A program made the position numbers and the translations under genes. 11,213 nucleotides of DNA from positions 1 through 11,213 of the forward strand of contig JAUQQB010000055.1 in the NCBI GenBank assembly GCA_030550075.1. The letters run 5' to 3'. Shown in pieces: positions 5,737-11,213 of the stretch. The stretch's first letter is position 1. Each line of letters begins with the position of its first letter. Below the pieces are notes generated by a model. That model saw nothing but the letters and a program-made list of their open reading frames with translations, made no database searches and was not told the origin of the DNA. This DNA comes from Chloroflexota bacterium (GTDB taxonomy: Bacteria > Chloroflexota > Anaerolineae > Thermoflexales > Thermoflexaceae).

Positions 5737-6777
5737 ATGCGCGTTTTGATCACCGGTGGCGCGGGATTCTTTGGTTTCCATATGGCCAACAAGCTGCTCC
5801 AGCACGGCCATGAGGTCGTTCTGCTGGATATCGCGGATTACATCGAGGAGGATTACATTGGACCGGTATCGTTTAATAAGGGGGATGTGCGCGATCGAGA
5901 AACAGTGGATCGGGTGATGGGAGGCATTGATGCGGTGATCCACGCCGCGGCGGCGTTGCCTTTGTGGCCCCGCCGGGAGATCTTCTCCGTGAACGTGGAG
6001 GGCACTCGAACGGTGCTGGAGAGCGCCATGGCCCAGGGCGTCCAGCGGGTGGTTTTCATCTCCTCCACGGCGGTTTATGGCATTCCGAAGAAGCATCCCA
6101 TCATGGAGGATGATCCCCTCCATGGCGTTGGGCCTTACGGCCAGAGCAAGATCCTGGCCGAGCACGTCTGTCAGTCTTTCCGAGAACGCGGGCTGGTGGT
6201 GACCATCATCCGGCCCAAGACCTTCATCGGGCCCGGCCGTCTGGGGGTTTTCCAGATCCTGTTCGATTGGGTGGAACGCGGGAAGCCGATCCCGATCATC
6301 GGCAGCGGCAGAAACCGCTATCAGTTGCTGGATGTGGATGATCTGACCGATGCCATCGTGCTGGCTCTTACCGTGGATGCGGATCGGGCGAACGATACGT
6401 TTAACATCGGCGCCGAGCGCTTCGGCACGGTCCGGGAGGATGTGCAGGCGCTTTGCGATCACGCAGGCACGGGCGCGCGGGTTTGGCCTCTGCCGGCGCG
6501 ACCGGTCAAGGCGGCCCTTGCCCTCTTCGAAGCGCTGCACCTGTCCCCTCTTTATCGATGGGTCTATGGAACAGCGGATAAGGATTCTTTCGTGAGCATC
6601 GATCGGGCGAAAGCCAAACTGGGATGGCGTCCTCGCTACAGCAACGCCGAATCCCTGATCCGAACTTACGAATGGTACTTGGCCCACAAGATGGAGCTCG
6701 CGGGCAAGGTGGGCGTCACCCATCGGGTGGCCTGGGATCAGGGGATCCTGCGGGTGATCCGGGATTTGCTGCCATAG
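5737..6777 (+). CDS. NAD-dependent epimerase/dehydratase, extended SDR
   Basis: A 346-residue cytosolic oxidoreductase of the extended short-chain dehydrogenase family, which commonly acts on nucleotide-sugars or related sterol/isoprenoid substrates. The Rossmann signature TGGAGFFG (6-13) has Gly7, Gly10 and Gly13, and Asp31 after the second strand favours NAD(H). The HAAAALP motif (69-75), active-site ISSTAVYG (108-115) and Tyr134-x3-Lys138 (YGQSK) are intact. The QLLDVDDLTDAIVLAL helix region and the C-terminal KAKLGWRPRY block are also typical. The start is ATG 5737 because AGGAGG (5727-5732) lies 4 nt upstream. An upstream in-frame extension to 5602 crosses non-coding sequence and has no ribosome site. 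It is followed after 8 nt by a palindromic stem-loop. The substrate cannot be fixed from sequence alone. Confidence 0.88.
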   Translation: MRVLITGGAGFFGFHMANKLLQHGHEVVLLDIADYIEEDYIGPVSFNKGDVRDRETVDRVMGGIDAVIHAAAALPLWPRREIFSVNVEGTRTVLESAMAQGVQRVVFISSTAVYGIPKKHPIMEDDPLHGVGPYGQSKILAEHVCQSFRERGLVVTIIRPKTFIGPGRLGVFQILFDWVERGKPIPIIGSGRNRYQLLDVDDLTDAIVLALTVDADRANDTFNIGAERFGTVREDVQALCDHAGTGARVWPLPARPVKAALALFEALHLSPLYRWVYGTADKDSFVSIDRAKAKLGWRPRYSNAESLIRTYEWYLAHKMELAGKVGVTHRVAWDQGILRVIRDLLP

Positions 6778-6785
6778 AGGCAGCC

Positions 6786-6813
6786 GTAGGACAACCGCGA
6801 GCAGTTGTCCTAC
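6786..6813. repeat. GTAGG...CCTAC stem-loop after the epimerase gene
   Basis: GTAGGACAAC (6786-6795) and GTTGTCCTAC (6804-6813) are exact complements around an 8-nt loop. The stem starts 8 nt past the epimerase stop and has no T-tract. Its ends resemble those of the palindrome at 3758-3793 (GTAGG/CCTAC), suggesting the same class of dispersed element, perhaps doubling as a transcript-end stabiliser. Confidence 0.6.
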
Positions 6814-6917
6814 TTCCACTGCCCAGGGAGAAAGGAGATGGGTTTATATTTGGTGCCGGATCAGGCGCCGAAGGAGCGGGATCCGACCCCCTAAACCTGC
6901 GCGGAGTGAGGGTGACG

Positions 6918-7943
6918 ATGCGGGGACCATGGGAAGAACGTGAAGGGGTATTGCGCTACCGCACGCGGAGTGGGGTGGAGCTTTACCGCCTCCCGGTGCG
7001 TCTTTTTCCGGAGCTGGACGGGTATGTCTATCTGATCCTAACCGACAGCCATCGCCTTCTGGTGGATGCGGGCTCCGGATTGCCGGAAAGCTGGGAGGAT
7101 CTTCAGCGGGGTTTTGAAATCGTGCGGGCTCGCTATGGATGTTCGGTGGATCTCTCTGACCTGACCGCCATCCTGGTCACCCATGGCCACATCGACCATT
7201 TCGGGGGATTGACCTTCATTCGTCCGCAGAGCCCGGCACCCGTGTTCGTGCATGAGCTGGATCGCCGGGTGCTGGTGAACTATCCCGAACGGCTGATCAC
7301 CGCGGCCCAGGAGCTGCGGCATTTCTTGAGCCAGGCCGGCGTCTCCCCTGAGCGGCAGGCCGCCCTTCTCAACCTCTATCTCAGCATGAAAACGATGTTC
7401 CAGTCCACCTCCGTGGAGGGCCTGTTAGGGGATGGGGAGCTGCTTTTCGGAATCCTCCGGGTGCATCATACCCCCGGGCATTGCCCGGGCCAGGTCTGCA
7501 TCCAGGTCGATGAAGTGCTGCTGACTTCCGACCACATTCTGGCGCACACCACGCCCCATCAGGCCCCGGAGCGGATCACCCGTTATACCGGCCTGGGGCA
7601 TTACCTGGAGTCCCTGCGTCGGGTGGCGGCGATTCCGGGCATCGCCCTGGCGTTCGGAGGACATGAGGATCCCATCCTGGATCCCTATGGTCGGATCACG
7701 GCGATTGAGACCTTTCATCACCAGCGCCTGGAACGGGTTCTGGAGATCTGCTGGGAGCCCCGCACCATCGCGGAGATCTCCAGGGCGCTCTTCGGCCGGC
7801 AATACGGCTATGGGGTGCTCTTAGCTCTTCTCGAAGCGGGAGCTCATGTGGAGTACCTGTATGACCGGGGTTATCTGCAGGTAGCGAATCTGGACCAGCT
7901 GGAGAAGGAACCCGAGGCACCGATCCGCTATCGGAGGCTATAG
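6918..7943 (+). CDS. Metallo-beta-lactamase-fold hydrolase with C-terminal winged helix
   Basis: A 341-residue cytosolic MBL-fold enzyme. The metal motif THGHIDHFGG (88-97) supplies His89, His91, Asp93 and His94. His188 in HTPGHCPGQ (184-192), Asp205 in TSDHILAH and His249 in FGGHEDP complete the usual two-metal site. After the core, residues about 265-320 (HHQRLERVLEICWEPRTIAE onward, ending DRGYLQV) form the winged-helix tail seen in LACTB2-like and related hydrolases. It could cleave a thioester, a lactone or a nucleic acid; the sequence does not decide. The start is ATG 6918 with GAGGG 5 nt upstream (GTG 6912 is an alternative). The frame is open back to 6624, but that part overlaps the epimerase and is not protein-like. 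The next gene begins directly after its stop, so the two are translationally coupled. Confidence 0.87.
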   Translation: MRGPWEEREGVLRYRTRSGVELYRLPVRLFPELDGYVYLILTDSHRLLVDAGSGLPESWEDLQRGFEIVRARYGCSVDLSDLTAILVTHGHIDHFGGLTFIRPQSPAPVFVHELDRRVLVNYPERLITAAQELRHFLSQAGVSPERQAALLNLYLSMKTMFQSTSVEGLLGDGELLFGILRVHHTPGHCPGQVCIQVDEVLLTSDHILAHTTPHQAPERITRYTGLGHYLESLRRVAAIPGIALAFGGHEDPILDPYGRITAIETFHHQRLERVLEICWEPRTIAEISRALFGRQYGYGVLLALLEAGAHVEYLYDRGYLQVANLDQLEKEPEAPIRYRRL

Positions 7944-8279
7944 ATGGATCGCTGGATGAACATCGGCATCGCCTGGGTGATCATCGCCGTGGTGGCCTTC
8001 ATCCAGGAGCGCTCCCGCGTCCTGGCGGGGATCCTGGCCGCCATGCCATTGAGCATCCCGCTGGCCATGTGGATCGTCTATGCGGAAACCCGGGATCTGG
8101 AACAGACTGCTCATTTCACACGGGCCACCCTCCTGGCCCTGATCCCCTCGTTCGGCTTCGTCCTTGCCGCCTGGCTACTGCTCGCCCGTCGCGTTCCCTT
8201 TGGATGGAGCCTGGTGGGAGGCTATGCCGTCTGGCTGGGAGTGTTGCTTGTATGGCGATGGCTCGGGATCCTGCGCTGA
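7944..8279 (+). CDS. DUF3147/GlpM-like integral membrane protein
   Basis: A 111-residue protein with four predicted membrane helices: about 7-21 (IGIAWVIIAVVAFIQ), 25-46, 58-81 and 85-107. The pattern of a first helix, ERSRVLAGILAAMPL, a second helix ending in WIVYAETRD, then two further helices closely follows the DUF3147 (GlpM-like) family, whose function is unsettled. The ATG abuts the MBL gene's TAG; GGAGG (7933-7937) lies within the last codons of that gene with 6-nt spacing, a typical coupled arrangement. Its final 105 bp overlap, on the opposite strand, the 3' end of the sensor kinase. Family assignment is from memory of the pattern. Confidence 0.75.
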   Translation: MDRWMNIGIAWVIIAVVAFIQERSRVLAGILAAMPLSIPLAMWIVYAETRDLEQTAHFTRATLLALIPSFGFVLAAWLLLARRVPFGWSLVGGYAVWLGVLLVWRWLGILR

Positions 8280-10247
8280 ATCGCCCCGAACGCGTGGCAT
8301 CGAAGGAAGAGTCGGATGGATTGGATGACGGGGAAGCAAGACGGTGAAAGTGCTTCCCTTCCCGACCTCGCTCTCCGCCCACACCCGGCCCCCATGGCGC
8401 TCGACGATCGATTTCACGATGGCCAGGCCCAGGCCTGTTCCCTCCGCTCCCTCTCCTTCCCGCCGGACGCGATAGAACTTGCTGAAAATATGAGGAAGAT
8501 CGGCCGGCGGGATCCCCACCCCCGTGTCGCTGACCTGCACTGCGATATAGCCCTCTTGCTCCCGGGCGCGCAGAGTAATCCGCCCGCCCGGGGGCGTATA
8601 TTTCACCGCATTGCTCAACAGGTTGAGGAATACCTGCTCCAGGCGCCGGGGATCGCCCTGAATGAGCGGGAGATTGGGAGGAAGCTCCAGGGTCAGGGTA
8701 TGCTTCTTTTCCTCTGCCTGTGGACGGATGATCTGAGTTGCCTCGTTCAGGATCTCAGCCAGCGAGCAAGTCTCCATGGATAAGGCATATCCGGACTCCA
8801 GTCGGGAGAGATCCAGGAGATTATTCAATAGCTCCACGATGGTCTGCATCGCCCGTTCCACTTTTTCCACAAATTCCTGCTGCCGAGGGTTCAGAGGGCC
8901 CACCCGGGGCAGCAGGCTGACATAGCCCCGGATGGTGGTCAGCGGGGTGCGGACATCATGGGAGACGATGGAGACGAATTCTGATTTGATGCGATCCAGC
9001 TCTTTCAGATACGTAATGTCCTGCATCACCACCACATAGCCCACTCCCTCCACCGCTGTCAGACTGGCTTGAAAGGTCAAGCGGTTGGGAAGGGTGATCT
9101 CCTGGCGAACGGTCTGACCAATCGGAGGCTTCCGGTCGATCAGGGAGAGGAGTTCCGGATGGCTGACCACTGAGCGGAACAGCTGGCCCTGCGCCTGGGT
9201 AGGAAGGCCAATATGTTGCTGGGCGGATGGGTTCATCAAGATCAGCGTTTCCTGAAAATCCAACACCAGGACGGGTTCTTCAATTCCCTGGAGGATAGCT
9301 TCCAGTTTGCCTTTCTCCGCCTGAATGGCTTCGAAGAGCCGAGCCTTCTCGATGGCCACCGCGGCATAATCTCCTAACATTGTGAGAAGGTGGACGTCGG
9401 ATTCCGAGAAGGCCGCCTCCTGCATGCGATTCAGCACCCCCAGAACCCCCAGGATGCGGCCATGGGCCCGAAGGGGCACATACAGGAGCGATCGCACCAG
9501 GACCCCGGTATCCAGCTGATGCACTCCGGGGCCCAGCAGGATGGGACGGCTGGTGCGGACGGCTCGTCCAACCAGGCTATCGGCGACGGGCATCATCATG
9601 GGGGGAGTGAAAGCCGCTGAGATGGCCTCTGCATCCCGGCTTCGATGGACGCGCAGATGAAGTGCCTCGTTGGCCTCATCCAGTAACCATACGCCGCCTT
9701 CCTCGGCGCGGGTCAGGTGAATCGCCGCTTCCACGATGGAAGGAAGGATTTCCTCCAGGCGGAGGGAGGCCGTCAGCGTCTGCCCGACCTCGTAGAGAAC
9801 GCTGAGTTGCTGGAGCTGGTGCTGTAACCGTTCCGTCATCCCGACTGCCCGGCGGCGCTCGCGGACCAGCACTACAGTCCGTCGAAGGCATTCCAGGACT
9901 TCATCTGGATGATGAGGGGCAAGCAAGAAATCATGGGCTCCCAGACGCACCAGACGCACTACCTCCGAGGCGGATAGCGGCGGGCCAATGATCACCCAAC
10001 CGATGGGGCGGGAACGTATGCGCTCCAGGAAGCTCTCCAAGCCCGATAACCTCCAGTCCACAAAAACCAGCTCCGGCTGAAGCGACTCGAGCCGTGCTTC
10101 CGCCTCCAGGATAGAGGAGACCGTATGCACTTCAAGGCGCAGCAAGCCGCTTTCCGCCGTGGCCAGCGTCTGAGCCAGAGCGGGTGAATCTCCAACAACC
10201 AGCACGCGGGTGGAGTCTGTTGGCTGTGGATTCACAGGGCTCTCCAT
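8175..10247 (-). CDS. Sensor histidine kinase with degenerate receiver, GAF and PAS domains
   Basis: A cytosolic kinase of about 690 residues with no membrane segment. Domains in order from ATG 10247: receiver-like (14-125), GAF (about 145-305), PAS (about 312-412), HisKA with SHDVRTPL (phospho-acceptor His430), and the ATPase domain with N-box Asn546 (NLLSNAVKYT), DTGVGIP (574-580), the FSKFYRV F-box and GTGLGLAI (603-610). The catalytic half is intact. The receiver keeps Asp64 but has Gly19-Asp20 for the acidic pair, Gly88 at the Thr/Ser switch and Ala110 instead of Lys, so it is probably a pseudo-receiver. Start is uncertain. ATG 10247 lacks a ribosome site; GTG 10235 has GGAGAG upstream; GTG 10310 would extend through a TTGACA-type promoter. 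The final 50 residues are Pro/Ser/Gln-rich and overlap the DUF3147-like gene. It lies downstream of the FAH-family gene on the same strand; no partner regulator is present. Confidence 0.88.
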   Translation of the reverse strand: MESPVNPQPTDSTRVLVVGDSPALAQTLATAESGLLRLEVHTVSSILEAEARLESLQPELVFVDWRLSGLESFLERIRSRPIGWVIIGPPLSASEVVRLVRLGAHDFLLAPHHPDEVLECLRRTVVLVRERRRAVGMTERLQHQLQQLSVLYEVGQTLTASLRLEEILPSIVEAAIHLTRAEEGGVWLLDEANEALHLRVHRSRDAEAISAAFTPPMMMPVADSLVGRAVRTSRPILLGPGVHQLDTGVLVRSLLYVPLRAHGRILGVLGVLNRMQEAAFSESDVHLLTMLGDYAAVAIEKARLFEAIQAEKGKLEAILQGIEEPVLVLDFQETLILMNPSAQQHIGLPTQAQGQLFRSVVSHPELLSLIDRKPPIGQTVRQEITLPNRLTFQASLTAVEGVGYVVVMQDITYLKELDRIKSEFVSIVSHDVRTPLTTIRGYVSLLPRVGPLNPRQQEFVEKVERAMQTIVELLNNLLDLSRLESGYALSMETCSLAEILNEATQIIRPQAEEKKHTLTLELPPNLPLIQGDPRRLEQVFLNLLSNAVKYTPPGGRITLRAREQEGYIAVQVSDTGVGIPPADLPHIFSKFYRVRREGEGAEGTGLGLAIVKSIVERHGGRVWAESEVGKGSTFTVLLPRHPIHPTLPSMPRVRGDSAQDPEPSPYKQHSQPDGIASHQAPSKGNATGEQ

Positions 10248-10289
10248 AACTGGGCGGGCGTGTCCTGGGATGACGGGTCCCTCTCCCAA

Positions 10290-10318
10290 AGGGTAATGCC
10301 ATGAGCCCACAATGTCAA
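10290..10318 (-). promoter_or_regulatory. Candidate promoter for the sensor kinase
   Basis: On the minus strand TTGACA (plus 10313-10318) is a full -35 consensus, followed after 17 bp by TACCCT (plus 10290-10295), which keeps the first two and last bases of TATAAT. Transcription would begin near 10283, before ATG 10247 and GTG 10235 but after GTG 10310, which favours the shorter kinase. The -10 is weak, so this is tentative. Confidence 0.35.
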
Positions 10319-10349
10319 ACCCTTGTCCAACCCCTGGCCCTCGTTTCCT

Positions 10350-11114
10350 TCACTCGACCGGATTCCTCAACACCCCAATCCCCTGGACCTCCACCTCCAC
10401 CCAATCCCCCGGGCGGAGCGGCCCGACGCCGGCCGGGGTTCCCGTTAGAATCACGTCGCCGAGCTCCAGTGTCATCACTGATGAGATGTAAGCGATCAGC
10501 ACAGGGATCGGGAAAACCATCTCCCGCGTGTTCCCGCGCTGACGGATCTCTCCATTCACCCGGCAGAGGATTTCGGCGTTGCTGATCTCCTCCAGAGAAA
10601 GATGGGTGACGATCCAGGGCCCCAGGGGACAGAACGTATCGAAGCCCTTGCTTCGGGTCCACTGGCCATCCCGTCGCTGTAGATCCCGGGCCGTCACATC
10701 GTTCCCACATGTCACCCCGAGCACATAAGCCCATGCCTCGCGCTCCGGGATATCTTTCCCCCGGCGTCCGATCACGACAGCCAGCTCCGCCTCGTGCTCT
10801 ACCTGCCGGGATTGGGGTGGAAGCCGGATTGGGCTTCCAGGGCCGATCACTGCGCTCGGCGGTTTGAGGAAAATCAAGGGCTCGGATGGGACCTCCGCTC
10901 CATGCTCGCGGGCATGCTCCACGTAATTCCGGCCCACCGCGATAATCTTGGAGGGGACGCAGGGAGCCAGCCAGGTCGCAGCAGCCACAGGGCCCAGCGG
11001 ATTTCCTCGGGAAACCTTCCCCTGGAATGGATCGCCGGAAAGCGCGTAGAGCTGGTCATCTTCGACGATCACGAATTGCGGGCCGTTGGGAGTGAGGATC
11101 CGTCCGATGCGCAT
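10350..11114 (-). CDS. Fumarylacetoacetate hydrolase family protein
   Basis: A 254-residue cytosolic enzyme of the FAH superfamily (C-C bond hydrolases, decarboxylases and isomerases acting on 2-oxo or acylpyruvate-type compounds). A small N-terminal domain (about 1-55, beginning MRIGRILTPNG) precedes KIIAVGRNYVEHAREHG (56-72), with the His67/Glu70 catalytic-type pair. The FLKPPSAVIGPG loop, VEHEAELAVVIGR (105-117) with metal ligands Glu108 and Glu110, GNDVTARDLQ (Asp139), the SKGFDTFCPLGPW block and DVILTGTPAGVG near the end are all present. Length is normal for the family member with the extra N-terminal domain. The start is ATG 11114 with AGGAGG (plus 11121-11126) 6 nt upstream. The kinase gene follows after about 100 bp. 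The substrate is not determined; degradation of an aromatic-derived intermediate is one possibility. Confidence 0.9.
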   Translation of the reverse strand: MRIGRILTPNGPQFVIVEDDQLYALSGDPFQGKVSRGNPLGPVAAATWLAPCVPSKIIAVGRNYVEHAREHGAEVPSEPLIFLKPPSAVIGPGSPIRLPPQSRQVEHEAELAVVIGRRGKDIPEREAWAYVLGVTCGNDVTARDLQRRDGQWTRSKGFDTFCPLGPWIVTHLSLEEISNAEILCRVNGEIRQRGNTREMVFPIPVLIAYISSVMTLELGDVILTGTPAGVGPLRPGDWVEVEVQGIGVLRNPVE

Positions 11115-11120
11115 CGCTGG

Positions 11121-11139
11121 CCTCCTATTAAATTAGGAG
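11121..11139 (-). promoter_or_regulatory. Hairpin sequestering the FAH-family gene's ribosome binding site
   Basis: On the minus strand CTCCTA, loop ATTTAA, TAGGAG forms a perfect 6-bp stem whose 3' arm contains five of six bases of the AGGAGG Shine-Dalgarno sequence. The folded form would reduce ribosome access; at high growth temperature a 6-bp stem would be mostly open. This may tune translation, or be a simple by-product of short complementary motifs. Confidence 0.4.
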
Positions 11140-11176
11140 TTACGCAGTTGAAAGCTCTAAAGGTGGGACGGAATGG

Positions 11177-11203
11177 CCCCACCCCCCTTTCTCCCCCCTC
11201 CCC
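11177..11203 (-). other. G-quadruplex-forming motif upstream of the FAH-family gene
   Basis: On the minus strand four G-runs of 4, 6, 6 and 4 are separated by loops of 1, 5 and 1 nt (complement of plus-strand C-runs 11177-11180, 11182-11187, 11193-11198 and 11200-11203). This meets the strict quadruplex pattern with room for four tetrads. It lies about 60 nt upstream of the FAH gene start. An alternative 6-bp hairpin, GGTGGG (11162-11167) with CCCACC (11178-11183), overlaps one edge. Confidence 0.5.
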
Positions 11204-11213
11204 ACGGCCCTTT

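Noticed and set aside
5725..6819. 364-residue open frame antisense to the epimerase
   Set aside because: The epimerase has all SDR motifs; this frame is a high-GC shadow with no recognisable domain.
6838..6894. 18-codon ORF between the epimerase and MBL genes, preceded by AAAGGAG
   Set aside because: The ribosome site abuts the ATG with no spacing, and the peptide shows no leader-like codon run.
6624..6917. Long N-terminal extension of the MBL frame
   Set aside because: It overlaps the epimerase gene and crosses a palindromic stem-loop; the sequence is not protein-like and ATG 6918 has its own ribosome site.
7473..7489. Perfect 7-bp stem CCCGGGC, ATT, GCCCGGG inside the MBL gene
   Set aside because: It encodes the conserved TPGHCPGQ metal motif; the symmetry is explained by Pro-Gly-Pro-Gly codons in GC-rich DNA.
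1..11213. CRISPR array, tRNA, rRNA, transposase, toxin-antitoxin or defence genes
   Set aside because: No regularly spaced repeats, cloverleaf-like segments or relevant protein motifs were seen on either strand.

Overview
The window is about 11.2 kb of GC-rich bacterial chromosome. Coenzyme F420 genes (npdG, cofE), GC-rich coding, an AMACR-type CoA-transferase-fold protein, a GAF/PAS histidine kinase with an N-terminal receiver-like domain, and several GTAGG...CCTAC stem-loops together suggest a Chloroflexota-type organism, possibly thermophilic. This placement is inference from gene content and general appearance, not a marker-gene assignment.

Layout, left to right. A 64-residue two-helix membrane protein (105-299, +) is followed by nearly 800 bp without a confident gene (300-1087). 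That stretch holds a long REP-like stem-loop (344-386), a minus-strand frame-shifted stretch that reads like a decayed ribosomal protein L1 gene (415-692), and one doubtful minus-strand ORF (646-1029). Next comes a plus-strand operon: npdG (F420:NADPH oxidoreductase), cofE (F420-0:L-glutamate ligase) and a CaiB/BaiF-family protein carrying the His/Asp/Glu set of alpha-methylacyl-CoA racemases. It ends at a perfect 36-bp palindrome (3758-3793), which also contributes to the stop codon of the convergent gene.

On the minus strand lies acylphosphatase followed by an overlapping membrane-anchored FecR-like protein, with a strong stem-loop just past the acylphosphatase stop. A 334-bp divergent intergenic region with several dyads separates this pair from a plus-strand set: an extended-SDR epimerase/dehydratase, a second GTAGG...CCTAC stem-loop, a metallo-beta-lactamase-fold hydrolase with a C-terminal winged helix, and a four-helix DUF3147/GlpM-like membrane protein. 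The last of these is convergent with, and overlaps by 105 bp, a large sensor kinase (minus strand) whose receiver-like domain has lost the conserved Lys and Thr. Upstream of the kinase, on the same strand, is a fumarylacetoacetate-hydrolase-family gene whose ribosome binding site sits in a small hairpin, preceded by a textbook four-run G-quadruplex motif.

Most of the window is ordinary housekeeping or accessory metabolism. I see no CRISPR array, transposase, tRNA, rRNA, toxin-antitoxin or defence system. The most unusual signals are the possible rplA remnant, the small family of palindromic elements placed at gene ends, and the degenerate receiver on the kinase.
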